Shown in pieces: positions 14,546 through 20,745 of a DNA stretch of 20,745 nt; the stretch's first letter is position 1, and each line of letters starts with the position of its first letter. A program made the position numbers and the translations under genes. The notes under the pieces were generated by a model that was given only the letters and a program-made list of their open reading frames with translations, was not told where the DNA came from and made no database searches. The DNA is from Brachybacterium sp. UMB0905. Lineage in GTDB: Bacteria > Actinomycetota > Actinomycetes > Actinomycetales > Dermabacteraceae. The stretch lies in contig NZ_PNHL01000025.1 in the NCBI RefSeq assembly GCF_002871795.1, forward strand, positions 1 to 20,745. Direction: 5' to 3'.

Positions 14546-15334
14546 ATGGCGACGTTTGTTGATCCAGTTGCGGATGCTGCTGAGGCCTACGAGGGATTGC
14601 GCGGGTTGGCACACGCCACCCGGGCCTTTGAGGATCCGGCTGACACGTACCGAGTGTTGGGCGAAGTGTCGGGGTCGGTGCGGCTGTTGCGGCAGGTCCT
14701 GGACCAGCTCTCTCGTGCGCATGCTGATCACCGCGACATCGCGTTCACCGATGACCGCGCGCCGGCGGAGGCGGTGGCGTTGGCGGCGGCGGATGAGTTG
14801 CATCAGGCCGCCGACGGGCTGGATGAGGTCGCTGACCGGGTGATGCACGCGCACGAAGCCTCTGGTCGGATCGCCTGGCACACCCACACCAACCCCGAGC
14901 CCGAGCCTTCACGGCGGTGGGTGAATGTGGTGTTCCTCCAGGGCAGTGAGGCCGATGAGGTACTGGACCTGATCGATCTTGAGGGGGTGCAGGCGGGGAT
15001 CGCGCATCTGGCGCAGTGGGACTTCGGCGACGAAACCACTGGCGCGGCGTTCATGAACGGTGAGGTGTACGACCAGCTGCCGGCCGGACAGTGGGATCGC
15101 ACCTTCGAGGCCGACGGGTATGTGCTGACCTACAACCCGCAGATGGGATATGTCGGACTGGTCCGCGAACACCCCGACACCACACCCACACCCGACGAGG
15201 AGGAGGTCGTCGCTGCACGGGACGCGTTCAGCGGTGTCACCTCTGAGTCTCCGCGTCGTGCAGCTGACGGTACGGATTGGTTCGCGCCCAAAGCGGGTGG
15301 CGCAACGTCGTCTTCGGTGGGGCGGTCGCTGTGA
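14546..15334 (+). CDS. Hypothetical transfer-operon protein, helical N-terminus
   Basis: A 262-residue protein with AGAGAGGA about 10 bases before the ATG. Residues 1-105 are almost entirely helical and Ala/Leu/Asp-rich (AYEGLRGLAHATRAF, VRLLRQVLDQLSRAHADH, AAADELHQAADGLDEVADRV), suggesting a helical bundle. Residues about 120-210 form a mixed domain (WVNVVFLQGSEADEVLDLID, EVYDQLPAGQWDRTFEADGYVLTYNPQMGYVGLVRE). The tail is acidic and disordered. I know no function. Its stop overlaps the VirB4-like start (GTGA at 15331), placing it firmly within the transfer operon. Confidence 0.72.
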   Translation: MATFVDPVADAAEAYEGLRGLAHATRAFEDPADTYRVLGEVSGSVRLLRQVLDQLSRAHADHRDIAFTDDRAPAEAVALAAADELHQAADGLDEVADRVMHAHEASGRIAWHTHTNPEPEPSRRWVNVVFLQGSEADEVLDLIDLEGVQAGIAHLAQWDFGDETTGAAFMNGEVYDQLPAGQWDRTFEADGYVLTYNPQMGYVGLVREHPDTTPTPDEEEVVAARDAFSGVTSESPRRAADGTDWFAPKAGGATSSSVGRSL

Positions 15335-16815
15335 GCAGCGAGAAGGAACGGCTGCACGCTGCGGTGTTGGTATCCCCGGCCGCGGAACGGCGCAAGGCCC
15401 GCAAGGCCCGTCGTCAGGCTGCCGCCCGGTTGCAGGCTGAGCAGGCCAGAGTCGAGCGGGAGGCGGCGAAGGCGAAAGCGCTGGCGGAACGGGAGGAGCG
15501 CAGGTCGACGACGTTTCTGCCGGCGGCCGGTGAGGCGGGGCCGGCGGCGTTGCGGTCTCCGGGCCGGTTGCGGTTGCCGCGGCATCAGGACACCTCGGCC
15601 ACGCTGGCCGGGGCGTATCCGTTCATGGCCGAAGGCGGTCTGGGGTCGGATGGGGTGTTCGTCGGTCAGGACCTGTACTCGGGTGGCAGTTTCGTCTACG
15701 ACCCGTGGGTCCTCTACGCCCGCGGGATCATCACCGCCCCGAACCTGGTGCTCGCGGGGATCGTCGGATCAGGCAAATCGTCGCTGGCGAAGTCGCTGTA
15801 TACGCGGTCGTTGCCGTTCGGGCGCCGCGTCTACGTCCCCGGCGACCCCAAAGGCGAACACACCGCGGTCGCCGAAGCGGTGGGTGGGAAGGCGATCGTG
15901 CTCGGCCACGGCCTCCACACCCGCCTGAATCCCCTGGATGAGGGACACCGCCCCGGCGGTCTCACCGACCAAGAGTGGGCCGCCACCGTCGCCTCCCGAC
16001 GCCGTGACCTGATCGGCGCGCTGGCCGAAACAGTGCTGGCGCGGGGGCTCACGCCGTTGGAACACACCGCGATCGACCTCGCCCTCACCGCGACGGTGGC
16101 GGAGAACGATGTGCCGATCCTGCCGATGGTCGTCGACCACATCCTCACCCCCAGCCACGACCCCGACGGCCGCCTGGCCGAGGACGGACGCCTGGTCGGC
16201 CACGCGCTGCGACGCCTGGTCGCCGGTGACCTCGCCGGCCTGTTCGACGGCCCCTCCACCGTGGCGTTCGACCCGGATCTGCCGATGATCAGCCTGGACC
16301 TGTCCCGGGTGACCGAGAACTCCACCCTCATCAGCGTGTTGATGACCTGCAGCTCGGCGTGGATGGAATCCGCGCTGCTGGACCCGAACGGTGGGCAGCG
16401 GTGGGTGATCTATGACGAGGCCTGGCGGCTGATGTCCCACCCGGCGTTGTTGAAGCGGATGGATGCGCATTGGCGTCTGGCCCGGCATTACGGGATCGCG
16501 AACATGCTGATCTTCCACAAACTCTCCGACCTCGACAACGTCGGCGACGAAGGCTCCGCCATGCGCTCGCTGGCCAACAGTCTGTTGGCGAATGCGGAGA
16601 CGCGGATCGTCTACCGCCAGGAATCCGATCAGCTCGGCCCCACCGCCACCGCCCTCGGCCTGACCGGCACCGAACAAGCCCTGCTGCCGAACCTCGGGGT
16701 GGGTCAGGGGCTGTGGCGGATCAAGAACCGCTCGTTCGTCATCCAGCACCAGCTCCACCCCGGCGAGCTGGAGCTGTTCGACACCAGCAGCCGCCTCACC
16801 GCAGGAGTCAACTAA
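15331..16815 (+). CDS. VirB4/TraC-like conjugation ATPase
   Basis: A 494-residue AAA-type ATPase of the VirB4/HerA group. The GTG at 15331 is chosen because it overlaps the previous stop (GTGA); the longer reading from 15277 would lie inside the preceding gene. After a basic coiled-coil-like start (ERRKARKARRQAAARLQAEQ) come Walker A GIVGSGKS (143-150, Lys149) and Walker B WVIYDEAW (Asp362, Glu363), then RLARHYGIANMLIFHKLSDLD, typical of this group. It lacks the N-terminal VirB4 half, which the SCO6880-family protein probably provides. It powers substrate or pilin movement from the cytoplasmic face of the channel (family knowledge). The next gene starts at its stop codon (TAATG). Confidence 0.86.
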   Translation: MSSEKERLHAAVLVSPAAERRKARKARRQAAARLQAEQARVEREAAKAKALAEREERRSTTFLPAAGEAGPAALRSPGRLRLPRHQDTSATLAGAYPFMAEGGLGSDGVFVGQDLYSGGSFVYDPWVLYARGIITAPNLVLAGIVGSGKSSLAKSLYTRSLPFGRRVYVPGDPKGEHTAVAEAVGGKAIVLGHGLHTRLNPLDEGHRPGGLTDQEWAATVASRRRDLIGALAETVLARGLTPLEHTAIDLALTATVAENDVPILPMVVDHILTPSHDPDGRLAEDGRLVGHALRRLVAGDLAGLFDGPSTVAFDPDLPMISLDLSRVTENSTLISVLMTCSSAWMESALLDPNGGQRWVIYDEAWRLMSHPALLKRMDAHWRLARHYGIANMLIFHKLSDLDNVGDEGSAMRSLANSLLANAETRIVYRQESDQLGPTATALGLTGTEQALLPNLGVGQGLWRIKNRSFVIQHQLHPGELELFDTSSRLTAGVN

Positions 16816-17351
16816 TGCCCAAGCTTCCCACCCTGAGACACCGCCGCAACAACGCGAGCGAGACAGTGCCGGTGGTGCTGCGGCACGTGGTCATCACCGT
16901 CGACATCACCGGCACCCTGACCGTGACCGTCGACCAACAGCCGCATCTTCCCCCGGCCGGTGAGGTGTGGGGTCGGAGTGACTTCGCAGCCATCCTCGAT
17001 GACCTCACCGAGCAACGCCATATTCCCGTGCGAGTGGATGTCTATGAGTCCGACGGCAGCCACTTCACCGACATCATCCACACCCACCGACCACGCCGAA
17101 ACCCCGAACCCGAGCCAGACACCCCAGCCCCTACCGATGAGGAAGCCGACGCGGACACTCCAGCACCCCCGACAGATGATTCGGGCCGGCTGGTGGGGTT
17201 CCTGCCCGGTGAAACGGTGCTCCTCGCCCAGATCACTGAGGACGTCGCGGCGGATGAGAACGGCACCATCACCCCACCCGACACAACCGTGATGCCGATG
17301 GTGGTGGTCGGGCGGACCTCAGGGACCCTGATCGTGCAGGAGACGCGATGA
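16815..17351 (+). CDS. Hypothetical transfer-operon protein
   Basis: A 178-residue protein; the start is the ATG at 16815, which shares a base with the previous stop codon (TAATG) and follows GGAG at about 16804. Residues about 15-95 form a beta-rich domain (VVITVDITGTLTVTVDQQPHL, AAILDDLTEQRHIPVRVDVYESDGS); 95-128 is a Pro/Glu/Asp linker; the C-terminal part is another short beta-rich domain (VGFLPGETVLLAQITEDVA, VMPMVVVGRTSGTLIVQE). I recognise no family. Wedged with overlaps between the VirB4-like and TraG-like ATPase genes, it may be an accessory to either (inference). Confidence 0.72.
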   Translation: MPKLPTLRHRRNNASETVPVVLRHVVITVDITGTLTVTVDQQPHLPPAGEVWGRSDFAAILDDLTEQRHIPVRVDVYESDGSHFTDIIHTHRPRRNPEPEPDTPAPTDEEADADTPAPPTDDSGRLVGFLPGETVLLAQITEDVAADENGTITPPDTTVMPMVVVGRTSGTLIVQETR

Positions 17352-19138
17352 GTACCTCGCAGCGGCAGAGTGGGTCGATGGGTGAGGAACTGACCAACGC
17401 CGCCCTCATCGCCCTCATCGCCCTGTTCCTCCTCACCCTCGTCCTCCGCGCAACCGGGTCGGTCGCCGCGTTCCTCACCGGCATCCCACAACCAGCGGCG
17501 AGCTGGGCCGCCGGCGCCGGGGTGCTGTTCAACCCCGCCAACCCCGCAGTCGCGTTGGGGGCGCCTGGTCTCAGTCCGGTCGCGTACTGGGTCACGACTG
17601 TCGTGGTTCTGGGCGGCCTGGTCGCACTCGGCGGCTGGGGATGGGTCGCCTGGCGGCGCCGCTCCCACGCTCAGCAGGTGGATCCGCATCGGTTGGCGGG
17701 CACGGCGACGCGGCACGAGGTCACCCAAGTCGCCTCCGACAAAGCTCTCCTGAAACGGGCATCCACGTTGCGGCCGTCACTGAAGAACCCCGCCCCGGGC
17801 GAGGTGGGGTATCGGCTCGGGACCTCGAAGGGACAGGGGGTGTGGGCGAGCGTGGAGGACTCGATCCTGCTGATCGGCCCGCCACGCTCCGGCAAGGGCC
17901 TGCACATCGTCATCCCCGCCATCCTCGACGCCCCCGGCCCCGTAGTCACCACCAGCACGCGCCCCGACAATCTCACCGCCACCCTGCGCGCCCGGCAACG
18001 TCGTGGCCCGGTGGCGGTGTTCGATCCCCAGCACCTGGCCGAAGGACTCCCAGCGGGGATGCGCTGGTCACCCGTCCGCGGCTGTGAAGACCCGCTCACG
18101 GCGATGATCCGCGCCACCGGCCTGGCTTCCGCGACCGGCCTGTCGGCTGGTGGTGTCGAATCGGGTGGGTTCTGGGAAGGCAAAACCCGCACCGCCCTCC
18201 AATCCCTCCTCCACGCCGCCGCGTTGGACTCCCGAAAGCCGGCGGACTTGTTCCGGTGGACCCTCGACCCCGCCGCCGCGGCCGAAGCGGTCGCGATCCT
18301 CACCAACCACCCCGACGCCGCCGCCGGATGGGCCGACTCCCTCGGAGCAATGATCGACGCCGACCCCAAAACCCGCGACTCCATCTGGCAAGGCGTCGCC
18401 CTCGCCCTCGGAGCCCTCGCCGACCCCCGCGTCCTCGACGCAGTCACACCCCGTGACAACGAGACCCCCTTCGACCCCGAAACCTTCCTGCGAGAGTCCG
18501 GGACCCTCTACCTGCTCGCCACCGGTGCCGGCGCCGGAGCGTCGGCCGCGCTGGTGGCAGCGTTCATCGAAGACCTCATCGAAACCGCCCGCCGCCTCGC
18601 CGCCCGCTCACCCGGCGCACGCCTCGACCCACCCCTGCTCCTCGCGCTTGATGAGATCGGGAACCTCGCACCCCTGCCATCGCTGCCGACGTTGATGGCC
18701 GAAGGTGGCGGGACCGGGATCACCACGCTGCCCGTCTTGCAGTCGTTGGCGCAGGCGCGCGACAAGTGGTCCGATCACCAAGCCGGAGCGATCTGGGACG
18801 CCGCCATCGTCAAACTCATCCTCGGTGGCGCCTCCAACAGTCGCGACCTTCAAGACCTCACCACCCTCATCGGCGAACGCGACGAATACACCGACTCCGT
18901 CACCCTCGGTGACCACGGGACCAGGTCGAACCAGCGCTCCGTACGGCGGGTGCCGATCCTGCCACCGGACCGCATCCGCACCCTCCCGTTCGGCACCGGC
19001 GTCACCCTGCTGCGCTCCGCACCGCCGATCATCACCGACCTGACCGCCTGGCCCACCCGCCCCGACGCCGCCACCCTCAAACACGACCGCCGCGAACTGG
19101 AACACCTCCTCCAGACCGGCCCCACACAGGACGCGTAG
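17348..19138 (+). CDS. VirD4/TraG-type coupling protein ATPase
   Basis: A 596-residue type IV coupling protein. Two membrane helices lie at about 18-45 and 78-101, then a basic stop-transfer (WRRRSHAQQ). Walker A is GPPRSGKG (177-184, Lys183) and Walker B LLLALDEIGNL (Asp435, Glu436), followed by the TraG/VirD4 hallmark segment LPSLPTLMAEGGGTGITTLPVLQSLAQARDKW in shortened form and ILGGASNSRDLQDLTTLIGERDEY. The family recruits the relaxase-DNA complex to the channel and pumps DNA. The ATG overlaps the previous stop (ATGA), with AGGAG upstream. Length is normal for the family and both key motifs are intact. Confidence 0.92.
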   Translation: MSTSQRQSGSMGEELTNAALIALIALFLLTLVLRATGSVAAFLTGIPQPAASWAAGAGVLFNPANPAVALGAPGLSPVAYWVTTVVVLGGLVALGGWGWVAWRRRSHAQQVDPHRLAGTATRHEVTQVASDKALLKRASTLRPSLKNPAPGEVGYRLGTSKGQGVWASVEDSILLIGPPRSGKGLHIVIPAILDAPGPVVTTSTRPDNLTATLRARQRRGPVAVFDPQHLAEGLPAGMRWSPVRGCEDPLTAMIRATGLASATGLSAGGVESGGFWEGKTRTALQSLLHAAALDSRKPADLFRWTLDPAAAAEAVAILTNHPDAAAGWADSLGAMIDADPKTRDSIWQGVALALGALADPRVLDAVTPRDNETPFDPETFLRESGTLYLLATGAGAGASAALVAAFIEDLIETARRLAARSPGARLDPPLLLALDEIGNLAPLPSLPTLMAEGGGTGITTLPVLQSLAQARDKWSDHQAGAIWDAAIVKLILGGASNSRDLQDLTTLIGERDEYTDSVTLGDHGTRSNQRSVRRVPILPPDRIRTLPFGTGVTLLRSAPPIITDLTAWPTRPDAATLKHDRRELEHLLQTGPTQDA

Positions 19139-19221
19139 TCCGGGACGGTGGGTGCACCTGACCGGTACCAGCAGCCCACACCACCAGCGGGCTGCATCCA
19201 CGAGTTGAGAGGTACCGCGTC
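19139..19221 (+). promoter_or_regulatory. Gap with CACCTGACnGG site and hairpin before the SSB gene
   Basis: An 83-bp gap that breaks the run of overlapping genes. It holds GGTGCACC (19151-19158, palindromic), CACCTGACCGG (19155-19165, 10/11 match to 9951-9961) and a 7-bp hairpin GCAGCCC (19171-19177) with GGGCTGC (19189-19195). The hairpin has no T-run; it may attenuate read-through into the SSB gene, or the gap may contain a promoter I cannot define. Confidence 0.35.
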
Positions 19222-19671
19222 ATGGCCATCCGCACCCAGGAATCCCTGTCCGGGTTCATCGCATCCGACCCGCAGCTGACCTACACCGAACGCGGCGATG
19301 CCCGCTTCTACGCCCGCTACGGCCAGGAGAACTTCCAGCGCGAAGAAGACGGCACCTTCACCAAACTGGAGCCCTCCTTCGGCAACCTCGTGCTCTACCG
19401 CGCCACCGCCGAACGCGCCTTCGCACGCTTCACCAAAGGCGACCAGTTCGTCGCCGAAGGCTACGCCCACGACTACACCTACGAACGCGACGGCCAACGC
19501 ATCGCCGGCGAAGAGTTCGTCGCCAAGAAGATCGGCCACGACACCGCCCGCACCCGCTACGACGTCGACCGCACACCCCGCCACGCCATGAACCGCGACG
19601 CCGTCGGGCAGGCCTTCGACCCACCCCAGCACCAGCAAACCGCACCGGCCGCCGACAGCCTCAGCATGTGA
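19222..19671 (+). CDS. ssb: Single-stranded DNA-binding protein (OB fold)
   Basis: A 149-residue SSB-like protein. The OB-fold region spans about 5-115: LSGFIASDPQLTYTERGDARFYARYGQ (strands 1-2), NLVLYRATAERAFARFTKGDQFVAEGYAHDYTYERDG (central helix and strands) and GEEFVAKKIGHDTARTRYDVDR at the end, as in plasmid and ICE SSBs. The C-terminus is short and lacks the acidic DDDIPF tip of chromosomal SSB. GAGAGG at about 19206-19211 supports the ATG. It would coat the transferred strand in donor or recipient and work with the prim-pol protein (inference). Set apart from the operon by the 83-bp gap. Confidence 0.83.
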   Translation: MAIRTQESLSGFIASDPQLTYTERGDARFYARYGQENFQREEDGTFTKLEPSFGNLVLYRATAERAFARFTKGDQFVAEGYAHDYTYERDGQRIAGEEFVAKKIGHDTARTRYDVDRTPRHAMNRDAVGQAFDPPQHQQTAPAADSLSM

Positions 19672-19687
19672 CCCGGGGGTACCTGTT

Positions 19688-20257
19688 ATGAGCACTCACG
19701 GCCCCGAGCCCGACGACCAGTACGAGGACCCCGGCATCCTCGACGACCACCCCCACCTCCCCGACACCAGCGCGCTGCCAGAACCACCGCACCCGATCAA
19801 CTGGAACCTGCTATCGGCGCAGGATCTGGAAGCCGAACTGCTGGAGCTGAACCGGTGGGTCGACTGGCTCCGCCACACCTACGGCCTACCCGCCGCGGTC
19901 GTCCCGCCCTACTGGCACCGCCACCCCGAACTGGTGTGGGAACTGTCCGCACTGCACCTGCACTGGCTCTGCGCCTACGACCCCGAACAAAACGGCTCCG
20001 CACCCCTGGGATGGCACCGCGACTTCGCCGACGCCCGCCACCGCCTGCGCGACTGGGTCACCGCCTCCGGCACCCGCCTCGACCGCGACCGACCCACCCG
20101 CCAAACCACCTGGCCAGGCGAAGAACCCCAACCCACCCACGACGAATCCATCATCACCGACCGAGACGCCGACTTCGTCCAATACGTCATCGACCAAGTC
20201 AACGAACGACAAGCCGCCGAAGACGCCTTCTACGCCAGCCTGGATGACCGGGGATGA
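19688..20257 (+). CDS. DUF4913-type protein
   Basis: A 189-residue soluble protein with the Trp-rich core of DUF4913: WNLLSAQDLEAELLELNRWVDWL, then YGLPAAVVPPYWHRHPELVWELSALHLHWLCAYDP and GWHRDFADARHRLRDWV (about 38-130). The N-terminus is acidic and the C-terminal 55 residues are charged and helical (DADFVQYVIDQVNERQAAEDAFYAS). DUF4913 proteins are common in actinobacterial mobile elements beside coupling-protein genes; their function is unknown to me. It begins 16 bases after the SSB stop, without a strong ribosome binding site. Confidence 0.78.
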   Translation: MSTHGPEPDDQYEDPGILDDHPHLPDTSALPEPPHPINWNLLSAQDLEAELLELNRWVDWLRHTYGLPAAVVPPYWHRHPELVWELSALHLHWLCAYDPEQNGSAPLGWHRDFADARHRLRDWVTASGTRLDRDRPTRQTTWPGEEPQPTHDESIITDRDADFVQYVIDQVNERQAAEDAFYASLDDRG

Positions 20258-20260
20258 CTG

Positions 20261-20512
20261 ATGGCTTCCCCCGCAGAGGAGATCTTGGAGGCGTTTGAGT
20301 TCACTGAGGCAGCCCGTGAGAGTTTTAGGCGCGGCTGGCAGGCCGGTTGCACGGCACTGAAGGTGGCACAGCCACCGCCAGTGGTTCTCATGGAGCTCGC
20401 CAGTACGGTCGAGATGCTCGCAGACTCAGGTGTCCACCGGAGTGATGGTCATCCGCTCGGAAGCGGGTCCTGGCCCGGGCGCAATGTCGATGCGGCGGAT
20501 GAGCCGTCGTAG
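20261..20512 (+). CDS. Small hypothetical ORF, possibly truncated at its 3' end
   Basis: An 83-residue ORF starting 3 bases after the DUF4913 stop. Residues 1-55 look like real protein (EEILEAFEFTEAARESFRRGWQAGC then VLMELASTVEMLADSG, helical), while residues from about 56 on (VHRSDGHPLGSGSWPGR) are antisense to the recombinase gene and look like read-through. Base composition drops compared with the DUF4913 gene. A reasonable reading is an old transfer-operon gene whose 3' end was replaced where the recombinase-bearing DNA joins, near 20426. Function unknown. Confidence 0.5.
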   Translation: MASPAEEILEAFEFTEAARESFRRGWQAGCTALKVAQPPPVVLMELASTVEMLADSGVHRSDGHPLGSGSWPGRNVDAADEPS

Positions 20513-20745
20513 CAGCGACCGACGCTGGCTCAGCGAGCGCTCGTTCCAACTGGCAACCAGCCCCGCCGGGTCGTCGATCACTGTGGGGTCTTGGTCCATG
20601 GCATCGATCTGTTGCTGCAGTGTTTCGATCCGCGCTTCCACATCCCCCAACAACGACACCAACAACCGCACCATATTGCTGGGCTTACCCTTCTGTTGTT
20701 GACACCTGAGATGGCGGGTCGTGGTGACCTGCGGGAGGTTGTCGT
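20426..20745 (-). CDS. C-terminal part of a large serine recombinase (partial, runs off the window)
   Basis: The minus-strand frame is open from the window end to the stop at 20426-20428, giving at least 105 residues and no start. It begins DNLPQVTTTRHLRC, continues with NMVRLLVSLLGDVEARIETLQQQIDAMDQDP (coiled coil) and ends with WNERSLSQRRSLLRRLIRRIDIAPGPG and a short strand (RMTITPVD). This helical region followed by an R-R-x-L-L-x-x-L-I-x-R-I-x-I-x-P-G ending is typical of the C-terminus of large serine integrases and recombinases of actinobacterial phages and ICEs. The catalytic domain lies beyond the window. It could be the integrase of this element or of a neighbour inserted next to it. 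It overlaps the ORF at 20261-20512 by 87 bases on the other strand. Confidence 0.75.
   Translation of the reverse strand, partial: DNLPQVTTTRHLRCQQQKGKPSNMVRLLVSLLGDVEARIETLQQQIDAMDQDPTVIDDPAGLVASWNERSLSQRRSLLRRLIRRIDIAPGPGPASERMTITPVDT

Noticed and set aside
1..20745. CRISPR arrays, tRNA, rRNA and insertion sequences.
   Set aside because: I saw no regularly spaced repeats, no tRNA-like cloverleaf, no rRNA sequence and no transposase gene in the window.

Overview
The window is GC-rich (C or G dominates third codon positions) and carries the conjugation and replication core of an actinobacterial mobile element, most likely an integrative and conjugative element (ICE) or conjugative plasmid. 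This rests on an SCO6880-family protein, DUF2637 and DUF4913 proteins, DUF6112-like small membrane proteins, and many genes joined by ATGA or GTGA overlaps. The genus cannot be fixed from the sequence.

Layout. Positions 1-800 hold a small AraC-type DNA-binding protein and a 207-bp control region with a direct repeat and a perfect hairpin. Positions 801-4178 are four overlapping genes: ArdC-like antirestriction metalloprotein, primase-polymerase, DUF2637 membrane protein with a C-terminal helix-turn-helix, and an unknown. Positions 4278-6211 hold an unknown protein and a ParB-like protein. From 6257 the mating apparatus begins: a VirB8/TcpC-like anchored protein, a three-domain peptidoglycan hydrolase broken by one missing base near 7757, and a small two-helix membrane protein. 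After an inserted reverse-strand gene come a second copy of the small membrane protein, a TrbL/VirB6-like channel protein and the SCO6880 protein. After a second reverse-strand insert come an unknown helical protein, a VirB4-like ATPase, an unknown and the VirD4/TraG coupling ATPase. The run ends with a single-stranded DNA-binding protein, a DUF4913 protein and a small ORF that collides with the 3' end of a large serine recombinase on the minus strand, cut by the window end.

Two inserts oppose the transfer operon. Insert 1 (8869-9894, minus) is a probable nuclease with a PD-(D/E)xK-type C-terminal half behind a separate N-terminal domain; it looks like a defence gene and lies exactly between the two paralogous small membrane genes. 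Insert 2 (13421-14436, minus) is a VOC/glyoxalase-fold protein plus an unknown protein, lying between SCO6880 and the rest of the transfer operon.

Working together (inference): ArdC-like protein, primase-polymerase, ParB-like protein and SSB would establish and replicate the incoming strand. The hydrolase opens the wall, the TrbL-like, VirB8-like and small membrane proteins form the channel, and SCO6880, the VirB4-like ATPase and the TraG-like protein supply scaffold and energy. No relaxase and no oriT were recognised, so these probably lie outside the window. An unexpected regulatory candidate is an 11-bp sequence, GCGCACCTGCT, found exactly three times in gaps before the first three gene blocks, with related CACCTGACnGG sites in two later gaps.
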